Shown: positions 47,778-59,650, numbered from the stretch's first letter. The stretch is DNA of 64,000 nucleotides from Jeotgalicoccus halotolerans (GCF_003387165.1 NZ_QUMW01000016.1:1-64000), one strand, 5' to 3'. Notes: generated from the sequence alone by a model not told the origin. Translations and numbers: made by a program.

Positions 47778-48535
47778 TGGGTTTTCAGGAACTTCTCCTG
47801 TCCGGCGTCTTTGTTATCATTCCTCTCGCTATTGCGATTGTACTGAAGCTCGGTTTAACGAAAGATATCGTAATCGCTTCAGTGCGTTCAATTGTCCAGC
47901 TGCTTATTGTCGGTGTGATACTCACCTTCGTCTTTGACAGTGACAGCAGTATTTATATGATCTTAATGATTATTGTGATGATTGGTGCCGCCAGTCAGAA
48001 TGTGATTAAGAAAGGCACGCGTATTCCCGGCATAACATGGATTATTATTTTAACGCTGACAGCAGTCGAAGCTGTTTCAATGAGCATTATGCTGCTGTTC
48101 GGTATTCTCGATTTTGAACCCGAACAGATTATTCCAATCAGCGGCATGATTATCGGTAACTGCATGGTGCTGTCGTTATTGTTCGTCAGTAAGTTTACCG
48201 ATGAACTTGAGAACAGTGAAGAAATGATAGAGCTTATTTTATCCTTCGGCGGCCAGCCGAAACACGCGGTTTCCCGCAGTTTAAAATCAGCGATTCAAAC
48301 GAGTATGATACCGACAATAGAATCACAGAAAACAATCGGGCTCGTACAGCTTCCCGGCATGATGAGCGGACTGATTATCGGTGGCGCGGCGCCGATGGAA
48401 GCTGTCATGTATCAGCTGCTCATATTATTTTTAATACTTACAAACGCAACTGCAGCTTCCGTGATGGTGGGGTATTTATCGTATCCGAAGCTGTTTAACA
48501 GCCGTCTGCAGTATATGGGTTTGAAAAATGAATAA
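47777..48535 (+). CDS. fetB: UPF0014 permease (FetB-like)
   Basis: 252 residues, about seven helices, UPF0014/FetB pattern: IASVRSIVQLLIVG, ISGMIIGNCMVLSLLF and VQLPGMMSGLIIGGAAPMEA. ATG 47777 lies 7 bases after AAGGGGG and shares one base with the fetA stop; GTG 47774 is an alternative. Probable iron or metal export. Confidence 0.9.
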   Translation: MGFQELLLSGVFVIIPLAIAIVLKLGLTKDIVIASVRSIVQLLIVGVILTFVFDSDSSIYMILMIIVMIGAASQNVIKKGTRIPGITWIIILTLTAVEAVSMSIMLLFGILDFEPEQIIPISGMIIGNCMVLSLLFVSKFTDELENSEEMIELILSFGGQPKHAVSRSLKSAIQTSMIPTIESQKTIGLVQLPGMMSGLIIGGAAPMEAVMYQLLILFLILTNATAASVMVGYLSYPKLFNSRLQYMGLKNE

Positions 48536-48549
48536 AAGGCGGGACTGCT

Positions 48550-49464
48550 ATGAAAAATTCACTGCATGCTAAAGGATTAATTTTTGTTATTATCGGCGCC
48601 TCGCTGTGGGGAATCGGAGGTACTGCGTCCGATTATATATTTACCGAGACACCGGTCGACGTCAACTGGTACGTTACAGCCAGGCTGACGATCAGCGGTA
48701 TTATCCTATTATCTATATACACTTTATTTTTCCGCAAGAAACATCGTACTGTATGGAATAAACATACAGTGCTCATGTTTTCCATATATTCCATCTTCGG
48801 CATGACGATGGTTCAGTATACATTTATGGCGACAATAGGCTACGGCAATGCTGCAATTGCAACTGTACTGCAGTGTACCGGTCCTATATACATTATTCTG
48901 TATGCAGTGATGAAAAAATACAGACCCTGGACAAAAACTGAAGCCTTTATAATCGGTGCAATGATTATCGGAGTTATTCTAATTGCCACAAACGGCAATC
49001 TGACGAACCTTGCAGTCTCGCCCGTTGCATTGATGTTCGGTCTTGCATCCGGTGTTGCACTTGCTTATTACACGCTTCATGCACCAGTGCTGCTGCAGGT
49101 AATTCATCCCCTGCAGCTCGTCGGCGGCTCGATGCTCGCAGGCGGTATTATTATGAACTTCATTCATCCGATATGGGTATTTGATTTCTCATTTGACTGG
49201 TCGGCAATGCAGGTCATTATACTGGTTCTGTCCATACTGCTCGGGACAACACTCGCCTTCTATTTATATATCACGAGTATGAAATACATCAGTTCAACGG
49301 AAGCGGGAATATTAGGACTCCTTGAGCCTGTATCCGCAGTACTGACATCCGTGGTCCTCTTAAATGTCGGTCTCGGCATCTATCAGACAGCAGGGATTAT
49401 TCTTATTCTTGGAGTAGGCGTGTTTATCAGTACGAGAAAAAATGAAACACAGAAAACTTCGTGA
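48550..49464 (+). CDS. EamA/DMT-family transporter
   Basis: 304 residues with ten helices in two EamA repeats (first GASLWGIGGTASDY, second with SSTEAGILGLLEPVSAVL). Such carriers export or import amino acids and related metabolites; substrate unknown. It starts 14 bases after fetB and shares its terminator. Confidence 0.88.
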   Translation: MKNSLHAKGLIFVIIGASLWGIGGTASDYIFTETPVDVNWYVTARLTISGIILLSIYTLFFRKKHRTVWNKHTVLMFSIYSIFGMTMVQYTFMATIGYGNAAIATVLQCTGPIYIILYAVMKKYRPWTKTEAFIIGAMIIGVILIATNGNLTNLAVSPVALMFGLASGVALAYYTLHAPVLLQVIHPLQLVGGSMLAGGIIMNFIHPIWVFDFSFDWSAMQVIILVLSILLGTTLAFYLYITSMKYISSTEAGILGLLEPVSAVLTSVVLLNVGLGIYQTAGIILILGVGVFISTRKNETQKTS

Positions 49465-49490
49465 TTTATACGGTTTTTCTGCACATAAAA

Positions 49491-49521
49491 ACTCCTCTAA
49501 AGTAAACTTCTTTAGAGGAGT
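49491..49521. terminator. Terminator between EamA gene and thioredoxin gene
   Basis: ACTCCTCTAAAG pairs with CTTTAGAGGAGT (12 bp, loop 7) between convergent genes; AT-rich flanks on both sides. Confidence 0.88.
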
Positions 49522-49528
49522 TCTAATC

Positions 49529-50080
49529 TTATTGTACAATTAACGTTGCTTTTAAATCTTTTTCTACAGCATCCCACAGTTCTGGTGATGTCTTGAACTT
49601 TTCCTTCATTTCTGTGATTGCAGATTTAAATGCTGCATCGTATTCTTCCGTGCCTTTTTCCGGCATATCTTTCATAATATCCTTTTGAATAACTGTCGTC
49701 ATCGGTGCACGCGGGCCCCATACTGCTGCTTCTTTTTCTTCTTTGTTAATCGCAATGACTTTTGGAATTACTTTGTTGCCGTTAGTTAAGTAACCGTTCA
49801 TCAGTTCTTCATTATCGTCACGCAGTGCTACTTTCACATCTATGCCAGCTTCTTCTGCGAGCTTAAACAGAATTGGAAGGTTAAGCATGCAGTGACCGCA
49901 CCAGGGTTCAGCGATAACGAGCAGCTTCATCTCACTATTCTTGAAGTTCTCAAATTCATTATCTTTCGTTATGTCATGTTCGTTATAAATTTTATCGAAT
50001 CCGTCTTTTAAATCTGTGAGCTTTTCACGATAATCATCCGGTGTTAAAGCATTGTCATAAAATACCTGTAAATTATCCAT
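49529..50080 (-). CDS. Thioredoxin-family protein with CGHC motif
   Basis: 183 residues. Thioredoxin-like fold with VIAEPWCGHCMLNLP (CGHC, the PDI-type active site) near 59-62 and a cis-proline context VIPKVIAI. An N-terminal helical extension and a helical C-terminus are unlike classical thioredoxin. No signal peptide, so a cytoplasmic thiol-disulfide role is inferred. ATG after AGGGAG. Confidence 0.82.
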   Translation of the reverse strand: MDNLQVFYDNALTPDDYREKLTDLKDGFDKIYNEHDITKDNEFENFKNSEMKLLVIAEPWCGHCMLNLPILFKLAEEAGIDVKVALRDDNEELMNGYLTNGNKVIPKVIAINKEEKEAAVWGPRAPMTTVIQKDIMKDMPEKGTEEYDAAFKSAITEMKEKFKTSPELWDAVEKDLKATLIVQ

Positions 50081-50145
50081 TTATCTCCCTGCCTTTATAA
50101 GTTGTTATTCTTATTATAAGACTTGAAAGTTAAATGATACAAATA

Positions 50146-50541
50146 TTAAGGCACGCGTTTATATTTCCGGACATCTTCTTCTTTTAAATTGAGGAAGAGA
50201 TTGACGCCGAAGAGAATAATTGCGGCGAGGAACATCGATCCGCCTATAAATGTAAAAATATGTGCAACGCCGGGATTAACCTGTACGAAAAATGTACTGA
50301 AGAGAAATAAAGGAACGCCGATATGGTACAGCCAAAATGTGGCTGTTCCGAGACCGTTTTCTGCTAAATGAGGGTAGATTGATAACACTGTACCGATGCC
50401 GAGTGTTGACAGCCACCCGACTACGTTAACATGCGCATGTCCTGCAGCCCAGTTAAGCTGAATCGTATACGACATAAACAGTCCCACTGAAATACCAATC
50501 ACAAGATAAAGCACCGACAATTTAATCCACGTATGACCCAT
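50146..50541 (-). CDS. Short heme-copper-oxidase subunit I-like membrane protein
   Basis: 131 residues with four helices. The segment WAAGHAHVNVVGW and the later YHIGVPLF resemble the HAH and His motifs of cbb3/NorB-type subunit I, but the protein covers only about four of the twelve helices and lacks most metal ligands. Similar short proteins are annotated as cytochrome-c-oxidase-like in Firmicutes. Function unknown. ATG after GGGAGG. Confidence 0.7.
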   Translation of the reverse strand: MGHTWIKLSVLYLVIGISVGLFMSYTIQLNWAAGHAHVNVVGWLSTLGIGTVLSIYPHLAENGLGTATFWLYHIGVPLFLFSTFFVQVNPGVAHIFTFIGGSMFLAAIILFGVNLFLNLKEEDVRKYKRVP

Positions 50542-50642
50542 TTAATACGCCTCCCATTTTTTGTATATAATTACAGGTTAGCACTAAATATAAATGTGTC
50601 AATTTAATGTCAGAATAATCAGTCTTAAGTATTATAAAAAAG

Positions 50643-50664
50643 ATGGACAGCAGACGCTGCCCAT
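50643..50664 (-). terminator. Terminator after yfcC-like gene
   Basis: Minus strand ATGGGCAGC-GTCT-GCTGTCCAT followed by TTTTTTATAAT. Confidence 0.88.
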
Positions 50665-50671
50665 TCATGTT

Positions 50672-52093
50672 TTACTGTAAGTTAATCAGCGTTGCAATCA
50701 CCAGTGCAATTGCCGCTATGATTAACCATATAATAATTAATTTCCAGACGAATTTAACCCATTTTATATAGGGAATACCTGCGACAGCAAGAACGCCCAT
50801 CAGTGAAGCCGAGGTCGGTATAATACTGTTAGTTATAGCATCTCCATATTGATAGGCGAGTACAGCCACCTGTCTTGAAATTCCCTGGAGATCGGAAATA
50901 GGTACCATAATCGGCATCGTCGTCATCGCCTGACCGGAACCCGACGGAATAAAGAAGTTAATAATTACCTGGACCCCGAGCATACCGATTGCCGTCAGGG
51001 CAGTCGGTACATTATCAAGCACCGCACTCAGACTGTAAATAATTGTATCAATAATCAATCCCGATTCCAGCACGACAAGTATCGCTCTTGCAAAGCCGAC
51101 AATAATCGCTCCGTAAACAACAATTTTCATACCGTCAATAAATGCATCAAATACAGTATTCAATTTTAGACCGCCGACAAAACCGATAATGATGCCGACG
51201 ATAAAGAAGTTCGCTGCCAGTTCCGTTAAGAACCATCCATGAACAAAAATACCGTAAACGTTTATTGCGATCGTCAGGGCAAATAAAACTATAATGACGA
51301 TGTGCCGTTTTCTAAGTTCGGTCAAGACAAGCGCATCTTCCGTGAAATTGAGCTGGCCTGTTTGGCTTTCTTCATAAACCAGACTGCTTTTTGGATTTTT
51401 CTTAACTTTTTTAGCATAAGACATAACAAATAAAATGCCAATCAGCAACACTACAAAATAAACTGCCAGTCTGAAAGCCCATCCTGAAAATATCGGCAGT
51501 TCTGCAATTCCGTGAGCAATACCGACTGTGAATGGGTTAAACATCCCGCCGATAAAGCCCGCAGCCGCACCGAGTGTTACCATGGCTGTTCCGACCAGAG
51601 CATCGTAGCCGAGCGCAACTGACAGCATAATACCGATCGGCACAAAGATAATTGCCTCTTCCGACATTCCTGTAGTAAAACCAAGTATAGAAAAAACCGT
51701 CATAATTATCGGAATTACTAGCAGTTCATTTTTTTGAACATTGTTCATCACTTTTTGAATAATTGCTTCCAGTGCACCGGTTTTACGAATCACTCCGAAT
51801 GCACCTCCGATAAGGAATATGTAGAAAATAATATCTGCTGCTTCATTTAACCCTGTCGGAATAGCCATAATCAGATCCATAAACGATACAGGATTTTGTT
51901 CAACAGAATGGAAACTGCCTCCGATTACTTCAACTCTGTCCTCCACTTCCACGCGTTCGTACTCACCGGCTGGAATTATGTAGCTGAGTGCTGCTCCTAA
52001 AATAACGATGAACAGGAGTATCGCATATGTATGCGGAAACTTCTGACTAATGTCTTTTGAACTTTTTCCTTTTGTCTTTGTATCTTCTCCCAT
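50672..52093 (-). CDS. YfcC/DcuC-family carrier
   Basis: 473 residues, 11-12 helices, of the YfcC (C4-dicarboxylate or p-aminobenzoyl-glutamate-like) family: HTYAILLFIVILGAALSYIIPAGEY, GMSEEAIIFVPIG, and FFIPSGSGQAMTTMPIM near 378. Some relatives carry basic amino acids or peptides; substrate is unknown. ATG after GGGGGG. Monocistronic. Confidence 0.82.
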   Translation of the reverse strand: MGEDTKTKGKSSKDISQKFPHTYAILLFIVILGAALSYIIPAGEYERVEVEDRVEVIGGSFHSVEQNPVSFMDLIMAIPTGLNEAADIIFYIFLIGGAFGVIRKTGALEAIIQKVMNNVQKNELLVIPIIMTVFSILGFTTGMSEEAIIFVPIGIMLSVALGYDALVGTAMVTLGAAAGFIGGMFNPFTVGIAHGIAELPIFSGWAFRLAVYFVVLLIGILFVMSYAKKVKKNPKSSLVYEESQTGQLNFTEDALVLTELRKRHIVIIVLFALTIAINVYGIFVHGWFLTELAANFFIVGIIIGFVGGLKLNTVFDAFIDGMKIVVYGAIIVGFARAILVVLESGLIIDTIIYSLSAVLDNVPTALTAIGMLGVQVIINFFIPSGSGQAMTTMPIMVPISDLQGISRQVAVLAYQYGDAITNSIIPTSASLMGVLAVAGIPYIKWVKFVWKLIIIWLIIAAIALVIATLINLQ

Positions 52094-52200
52094 GTAATCC
52101 CCCCTGAATTATATTTATACCAATACCCTATAAAATACTATCTACACTTTTTTTCTGAATTTTTTAAATAATACTGTAAAAAATAAAATAACACAAAAAA

Positions 52201-52222
52201 CCGCCGCAAATTAATGCGGCGG
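52201..52222 (-). terminator. Terminator of the suf operon
   Basis: CCGCCGCA pairs with TGCGGCGG (8 bp, loop 6), followed on the minus strand by GGTTTTTTGTG. The stem base continues with weak pairs. Confidence 0.9.
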
Positions 52223-52243
52223 CTGACAATATTTTTAAATCTA

Positions 52244-53641
52244 TTAACCGATTGAACCTTCCATCTCGAAGGAAATTAAGCGGTTCATTTCTACTGCATA
52301 TTCCATTGGCAGTTCTTTTGTAAACGGTTCGATGAAGCCCATTACGATCATTTCTGTCGCTTCCTCTTCACCAAGTCCGCGGCTCATCAGATAGAATAAC
52401 TGCTCTTCTGACACTTTCGAAACTTTTGCTTCGTGCTCAAGAGAGATGTTATCATTTAAAATTTCGTTGTACGGAATAGTATCCGAAGTAGATTCATTAT
52501 CCATAATCAGCGTATCACACTCGATGTTTGAACGTGCACCGTGTGCTTTCCGTCCGAAGTGAACCTGACCGCGGTAAGAAACTTTACCGCCGCCTTTAGC
52601 AATTGATTTAGAAACAATTGTAGAAGATGTGTTTGGCGCAAGGTGAATCATTTTCGCACCAGCATCCTGCAATTGTCCTTTACCTGCTAAAGCGATAGAT
52701 AATGTCATACCGCGTGAACCTTCACCTTTAAGGAAAATTGACGGGTATTTCATTGTAATCTTAGAACCGATGTTGCCGTCAACCCATTCCATAGTTCCGT
52801 TTTCATCAACGAAAGTACGTTTTGTAACCAGGTTATATACGTTGTTTGCCCAGTTCTGGATTGTCGTGTAACGGCAGTATGCATCGCGTTTAACGATGAT
52901 TTCAACTACTGCAGAGTGCAGTGAGTTTGTCGTATAAGTCGGTGCTGTACAACCTTCAACATAATGAACACTTGAGCCTTCATCACAGATGATTAAAGTA
53001 CGCTCAAACTGACCCATGTTTTCAGAGTTGATACGGAAGTATGCCTGTAATGGTGTATCAAGCTTAACTCCCGGAGGGCAGTAGATAAATGATCCGCCCG
53101 ACCATACAGCCGAGTTTAGTGCTGAGAATTTATTATCTGAAAACGGAACAACTGTACCGAAATATTCTTTGAATAATTCTTCGTTCTCTTTTAATGCGGA
53201 GTCAGTATCTTTAAAGATAACACCTTTATCTTCAAGATCTTTCTCCATGTTGTGATAAACAACTTCAGATTCATACTGAGCAGAAACCCCTGCTAAGTAC
53301 TTCTGTTCAGCTTCAGGAATACCTAATTTGTCAAACGTACGTTTAATTTCATCAGGTACTTCATCCCATGAACGTTCAGTCTGTTCAGACGGTTTTACAT
53401 AATACGTAATTTCATCGAAATCAAGTTCCGATAAATCTCCGCCCCATAAAGGCATTGGTCTGTCATAGAAGTGCTGCAGAGACTTGAGACGGTAGTCCAG
53501 CATCCACTGCGGCTCTTCTTTCATTTTAGATATTTCACGGACGATTTCTTCAGTTAATCCTCTGTCAGAACGGAAAATAGAAACGTCCTTATCGTGGAAA
53601 CCATATTTGTAATCGCCAATATCCGGTGCTTGCTTAACCAT
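52244..53641 (-). CDS. sufB: Fe-S scaffold subunit SufB
   Basis: Core scaffold of the SufBCD complex on which Fe-S clusters are built. 465 residues with the C-terminal beta-helix, [13 protein letters not shown] near 402 and the [17 protein letters not shown] tail that contacts SufC. ATG 53641 follows GAGGAG; the open frame runs further into sufU but has no start support. Last gene of sufCDSUB. Confidence 0.97.
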   Translation of the reverse strand: MVKQAPDIGDYKYGFHDKDVSIFRSDRGLTEEIVREISKMKEEPQWMLDYRLKSLQHFYDRPMPLWGGDLSELDFDEITYYVKPSEQTERSWDEVPDEIKRTFDKLGIPEAEQKYLAGVSAQYESEVVYHNMEKDLEDKGVIFKDTDSALKENEELFKEYFGTVVPFSDNKFSALNSAVWSGGSFIYCPPGVKLDTPLQAYFRINSENMGQFERTLIICDEGSSVHYVEGCTAPTYTTNSLHSAVVEIIVKRDAYCRYTTIQNWANNVYNLVTKRTFVDENGTMEWVDGNIGSKITMKYPSIFLKGEGSRGMTLSIALAGKGQLQDAGAKMIHLAPNTSSTIVSKSIAKGGGKVSYRGQVHFGRKAHGARSNIECDTLIMDNESTSDTIPYNEILNDNISLEHEAKVSKVSEEQLFYLMSRGLGEEEATEMIVMGFIEPFTKELPMEYAVEMNRLISFEMEGSIG

Positions 53642-53660
53642 ATATGATCGCTCCTCAATA

Positions 53661-55320
<1,660 letters not shown>

Positions 55321-55337
55321 TCAGAGCCCTCCCTTCC

Positions 55338-56651
55338 TTAAGATAGTACCTTAAGCTCGATAATCTCTTTGAGTTGTTTTCTGACAGATTCGATAGGCAA
55401 TGCTTTAACTACCGGATCTAAGAAACCATGAATTACAAGACGTTCTGCTTCTTTCTTCGCGATACCCCGGCTCATCAGGTAGAAGAGCTGCAGATCATCA
55501 ACACGGCCGACTGAAGCTGCGTGCCCTGCTGTAACGTCGTCTTCGTCAATAAGAAGAATCGGGTTAGCATCACCGCGCGCTTTTTCACTCAGCATCAGAA
55601 TACGTGATTCCTGCTGTGCGTCAGCTCTTGTGGCACCATGCTTAATGTAGCCGATCCCATTAAAGATACTAGTAGCGCTGTCTTTCATAACACCGTGCTT
55701 AAGAATGTGAGCGTTTGAATCTTTACCGTAATGAATAATCTGCGTAGTGAAATTCGCTTTCGTTTCACCGCGGCCTACAGTTACAATCTTAAGATCTGAT
55801 TCAGAACGGTCTCCGTTCAGATAAGTTGTGTTGTCGTAAATGATATTTGAATCGTTCATCAGCCCTAAAGCCCAGTCGATATTTGCATCATCTGCTGCAA
55901 CACCGCGTCTGTTAACATAACCAGTCATTTCTTTCGGCAGGAAATCTACAGAGCCGTAAGTGATTTTAGAGTTATTTAACGCGATAACTTCTGAGACGAT
56001 ATTAATTTTTTCAGTTGACGCTTCAAGGTTGGTAAAGTAGTTCTCAACGTAAGTTACTTCAGAACCTTCATCTGCAACAATCAGAACGTGGTTGAATAAT
56101 GAAGCATCTTTGTCGTCGTGGAGTACTACCATCTGAATCGGGTCTTCAATGTGAACATCTTTAGGCACATAAATGAAAATACCGCCGTTTAATAATGCAG
56201 CGTGATATGCCGTTAGTTTGTTCTCATCAATTTTAACGCCTTCAGTCATAAAGTACTTCTCAAGAAGTTCAGGATGATTATTTGCTGCGTCGATGATGTT
56301 TTCAGCAATAACACCTTTTGCTTTCAGTTTTTCATCTAAACGAAGGTAAGCTGGTGTGTTGTTGTGCTGTACATATATATTTTTACTGTTATCCAGGTCA
56401 ATTAATCCTTTAACAGCTTCCGGCAGTTCGTCAAGAGAGTTGTAAGTACTGCTCTCAACAACTGGTGAAGTTACGTTAAAGAAATCCCATTTGTCTACCT
56501 TAGTCTTGTCAGGTTTAATCATGTCAAGACTATCAAATTGTTCTACTGCTTCTTTTCTTTTACCGAGCAGGAACTCAGATTCGCCTCTGTTATTTGCAGT
56601 GGCAATAATCTCTTCCTTGTTCAGTTCGAATGCATTTAATTCAGTAGCCAT
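55338..56651 (-). CDS. sufD: SufD, FeS assembly complex subunit
   Basis: 437 residues, SufD paralogue of SufB with the beta-helix core and the C-terminal [21 protein letters not shown] segment that binds SufC. ATG after GGGAGG. 15 bases after sufC. Confidence 0.96.
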   Translation of the reverse strand: MATELNAFELNKEEIIATANNRGESEFLLGKRKEAVEQFDSLDMIKPDKTKVDKWDFFNVTSPVVESSTYNSLDELPEAVKGLIDLDNSKNIYVQHNNTPAYLRLDEKLKAKGVIAENIIDAANNHPELLEKYFMTEGVKIDENKLTAYHAALLNGGIFIYVPKDVHIEDPIQMVVLHDDKDASLFNHVLIVADEGSEVTYVENYFTNLEASTEKINIVSEVIALNNSKITYGSVDFLPKEMTGYVNRRGVAADDANIDWALGLMNDSNIIYDNTTYLNGDRSESDLKIVTVGRGETKANFTTQIIHYGKDSNAHILKHGVMKDSATSIFNGIGYIKHGATRADAQQESRILMLSEKARGDANPILLIDEDDVTAGHAASVGRVDDLQLFYLMSRGIAKKEAERLVIHGFLDPVVKALPIESVRKQLKEIIELKVLS

Positions 56652-56666
56652 AGTGATCCTCCCGTC

Positions 56667-57449
56667 TTATTTGTCTTCAGTGACAGTTTCGTCGTCAATG
56701 CCAAGTTCTTCTTTAATCCAGTCGTAACCTTCAGACTCAAGGCGTTCAGCAAGTTCTTTCCCGCCTGATTTAACTACTTTACCTCTCATCATTACGTGAA
56801 CAACGTCAGGTGTAATGTAGTTAAGTAAACGCTGGTAGTGAGTGATGATTAAAGAACCGAATTCCTGGCCGCGAAGCTTGTTGATACCTTCAGATACAAC
56901 TCTTAAAGCATCGATGTCAAGACCGGAGTCAATCTCATCTAAAATACCGAATTTAGGCTCGAGCATCATTAACTGAAGAATTTCGTTACGTTTCTTCTCT
57001 CCGCCTGAGAATCCTTCGTTAAGGTAACGTGTAGCCATATCCGGATCCATTTCAAGGTATTCCATGTTTTTATCTAATTTCTTAATGAACTGCATTAAGT
57101 TAATCTCGTCGCCCTCTTCACGCTGTGCATTAATTGCAGAACGAAGGAAGTCAGAGTTAGTTACACCAGAGATTTCTGATGGATACTGCATACCGAGGAA
57201 TAAACCAGCTTTAGCACGCTCGTCTACTTCCATTTCAAGAATGTTTTCACCGTCAAGAAGAACTTCACCTTCTGTAACGTCATAACTCGGGTGACCCATG
57301 ATAGCTTGCGCAAGTGTAGACTTACCAGTACCATTTGGTCCCATTACAGCGTGGATTTCACCCTGCTTAAGTGTTAAATCAACACCCTTTAATATTTCTT
57401 TACCGTCTATTTCAACGTGTAGATTCTTAATTTCTAAAACAGATGCCAT
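56667..57449 (-). CDS. sufC: SufC, FeS assembly ATPase
   Basis: ABC-type ATPase of SufBCD. 260 residues with Walker [10 protein letters not shown] (36-44), signature [13 protein letters not shown], and Walker [13 protein letters not shown]. First gene of the operon; ATG after GGAGG. Confidence 0.97.
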   Translation of the reverse strand: MASVLEIKNLHVEIDGKEILKGVDLTLKQGEIHAVMGPNGTGKSTLAQAIMGHPSYDVTEGEVLLDGENILEMEVDERAKAGLFLGMQYPSEISGVTNSDFLRSAINAQREEGDEINLMQFIKKLDKNMEYLEMDPDMATRYLNEGFSGGEKKRNEILQLMMLEPKFGILDEIDSGLDIDALRVVSEGINKLRGQEFGSLIITHYQRLLNYITPDVVHVMMRGKVVKSGGKELAERLESEGYDWIKEELGIDDETVTEDK

Positions 57450-57493
57450 GTCTAATCCTCCAATTGAAATTTAAGATTTTCTAATACTCTTAT

Positions 57494-57522
57494 AGTTTAT
57501 AATAATTCTAATCTATAGTCAA
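57494..57522 (-). promoter_or_regulatory. Promoter of the suf operon
   Basis: Minus strand TTGACT (57517-57522) with TAAACT 17 bases on (57494-57499); TATAAA with a 15-base spacer is an alternative -10. No known repressor box recognised. Confidence 0.6.
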
Positions 57523-57625
57523 AGTACCAGACTCCTTGCAACACCTATATATTATACCCCAAAAAGCGCGCAGTTTAAAGGGTTCAGCTTCTTAATATGA
57601 GTCTTGTCATTAAAAAAATAAAAAC

Positions 57626-57657
57626 ACTTCTAAATGACTATTCTATCATTTAGAAGT
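57626..57657 (-). terminator. Terminator after first DUF4870 gene
   Basis: ACTTCTAAATGA pairs with TCATTTAGAAGT (12 bp, loop 8), followed on the minus strand by GTTTTTATTTTTTT. Confidence 0.9.
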
Positions 57658-57674
57658 ATTTTATCTACTTTTGT

Positions 57675-58019
57675 CTATTTGAAAATATCGATTGTAAACG
57701 GCGGTTTATAGACCTCTCCATTAACAGCTTTAACGATTCCGATAATCGCAAATACGTAAAATGCAATCGTTACTATCGGACCGAGTACAAGTCCAATCAG
57801 AATGATTGATGTCAGCCATGCAGCAAACATGTAAATTGTATATGATAATCCGAAATTTGCAACGTGACGGAGTGCATCAGATGTAAGCGGATCATCATCT
57901 TTTTTCAGAGCCCAGATTATAAGCGGTCCAACTACTGCTGTAAAAAGTGACACGATATAAGAAACTAAAACCAGTGTGCTGTCAAAACCGGTATTCGGTG
58001 AATTATTAAAGTCATTCAT
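57675..58019 (-). CDS. DUF4870 small membrane protein, copy A
   Basis: 114 residues, three helices, DUF4870/Tic20-like pattern: FTAVVGPLIIWALKKDDDP and a C-terminal NGEVYKPPFTIDIFK. Function unknown. It is clearly paralogous to the next gene upstream (58141-58497). ATG 58019 follows GGGAGG; an upstream start in the same frame is not supported. Confidence 0.82.
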   Translation of the reverse strand: MNDFNNSPNTGFDSTLVLVSYIVSLFTAVVGPLIIWALKKDDDPLTSDALRHVANFGLSYTIYMFAAWLTSIILIGLVLGPIVTIAFYVFAIIGIVKAVNGEVYKPPFTIDIFK

Positions 58020-58108
58020 ATTAGTTCCTCCCGTCCATCTTATAGTTAAAATACACTTTAATTTTACCATTACTCATGATTCTGTGCAATTTATCAGACA
58101 GTAAAAAA

Positions 58109-58130
58109 CCAGACAGCTTCTGCTGCCTGG
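58109..58130 (-). terminator. Terminator after second DUF4870 gene
   Basis: CCAGACAGC pairs with GCTGCCTGG (one G-U), loop 4, followed on the minus strand by TTTTTTACTG. Confidence 0.88.
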
Positions 58131-58140
58131 CAAAGGGGTT

Positions 58141-58497
58141 TTACTTTATAAAATCAATCGTAAACGGCGCTTTGTAAATTTCGCCGTCCGATGATTTAAC
58201 AATCCCGATAATAATAAATATATAAAATGCGACGGTAATAATCGGTGTCAGTATATAACCGATGAGTATTATCGCCGTTAAGCCTGCAATAATTAAATAA
58301 ATTGTATAGGAAATACCGAAGTTCACTAAATTTCGCAAAGCAACTTCCGTTGCAGGATCATCATCTTTTTTAATTACCCAGACAATTAACGGACCGATAA
58401 CGGCGGTAAAAAACATTAACACATAGGTGATAATAACCAGTGTTTTGTCAAAACCGTTATGGACTGTATTACTGTAGGACCGTTCATTATTTTCCAT
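58141..58497 (-). CDS. DUF4870 small membrane protein, copy B
   Basis: 118 residues, paralogue of copy A: FTAVIGPLIVWVIKKDDDP, FGISYTIYLI and GEIYKAPFTIDFIK. Copies A and B probably arose by tandem duplication and have diverged. Each has its own terminator, so they can be expressed separately. ATG start. Divergent from ctaB. Confidence 0.82.
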   Translation of the reverse strand: MENNERSYSNTVHNGFDKTLVIITYVLMFFTAVIGPLIVWVIKKDDDPATEVALRNLVNFGISYTIYLIIAGLTAIILIGYILTPIITVAFYIFIIIGIVKSSDGEIYKAPFTIDFIK

Positions 58498-58654
58498 TAA
58501 AGCTCTCCTCCTCCGGTTAATTTTATTTATACCCTGTACTATGACTGCAGAAACATCTTTTCGTTCACATAATTTATCTATTCCCGCATTTCGCGAATAA
58601 GTCTGTACTGATATAATATACTGTATTGATTATAACACTTGTGAGGGAATTTTT

Positions 58655-59560
58655 TTGAATACACATAATACTTCAACACACAGTTCGTCAAAATTTATAA
58701 ATTTGCTGATCGATATAAAATACTTATTAAAAGGTAAGGTCCTCGCTGCCAATGTACTGCCCGTATTTACAGCTTACTGGCTCGCTTTGTACTTTAACGG
58801 CGAAAACTTTACCGATCACTGGGTGCTTTTTATTTTAACGATGGCCGGCAGCACCCTCGTTATTTCCGGTGCACTGATGTTCAATAACTGGTTTGAATAC
58901 GATCTTGATAAAAAAATGGACCGTACTCAGCAGCGTCCGACCGTTACCGGCTCTTTTCCTTTAAAAGGTGTACTGATTGCTGCGGTCGCAACGACAGTAA
59001 TCGGACTGGCTCTCATGCTGATAACAACAATAGAAGCAGCAGTATATTCATTTTTAGGCTGGTTCTTCTACGTCGTCCTGTATACATTCTGGTCGAAACG
59101 CCGGTACACAATTAATACGATAATAGGCAGTATCTCCGGTGCATTTACACCGCTGATCGGCTGGGCTGTAATTGCCCCCGCTGCTCATGTTGTCCCGATT
59201 GCCTTATTCTACATATTAATTATATGGCAAATTCCGCATACGCTGGCTATCGCTGTTAAACGCCTCGCTGACTATACAAGAGCCGGCGTGCCGATGCTTC
59301 CGGTCGTTATCGGAGTCGATGCGACGATCAGACAAAACCTGTATTATGTTATCGCCCTCGTGCCTGTGCCGTTTATCCTGCTTGGAACATTCGGCTGGAT
59401 ATTCTTTACCGTCTCGCTGATTCTGACTTTAGGATGGATTTTCCTGTCTGTGAAAGGATTGCAGACTGATAATAAAGAGCGCTGGGCAAATATTAATTTA
59501 AAATATTCACTGATATATCTAATCATCTTATTTATATTGATGATTGTGCTGACGATATAA
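58655..59560 (+). CDS. ctaB: Protoheme IX farnesyltransferase (heme O synthase)
   Basis: UbiA-family membrane enzyme, 301 residues, about nine helices, with NNWFEYDLDKKMDRT (Asp-rich motif; one Asp replaced by Glu) and RRYTINTIIGSISGAFTPLIGW, both of the CtaB type. It makes heme O from heme B for terminal oxidases. It stands alone here, without ctaA or oxidase genes beside it. TTG start 7 bases after GAGGG. Confidence 0.88.
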   Translation: MNTHNTSTHSSSKFINLLIDIKYLLKGKVLAANVLPVFTAYWLALYFNGENFTDHWVLFILTMAGSTLVISGALMFNNWFEYDLDKKMDRTQQRPTVTGSFPLKGVLIAAVATTVIGLALMLITTIEAAVYSFLGWFFYVVLYTFWSKRRYTINTIIGSISGAFTPLIGWAVIAPAAHVVPIALFYILIIWQIPHTLAIAVKRLADYTRAGVPMLPVVIGVDATIRQNLYYVIALVPVPFILLGTFGWIFFTVSLILTLGWIFLSVKGLQTDNKERWANINLKYSLIYLIILFILMIVLTI

Positions 59561-59610
59561 AACAAGCCTGAAATGGCTGATTGAGACTGGTCATTTCAGG
59601 TTTGTTTTTT
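59561..59610 (+). terminator. Terminator after ctaB
   Basis: AACAAGCCTGAAATG pairs with CATTTCAGGTTTGTT (15 bp with one G-U), followed by TTTTTT. Confidence 0.92.
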
Positions 59611-59650
59611 AAAGTCATTTTAGATAGACAGTTCTTTTCGTCGAAATCAA

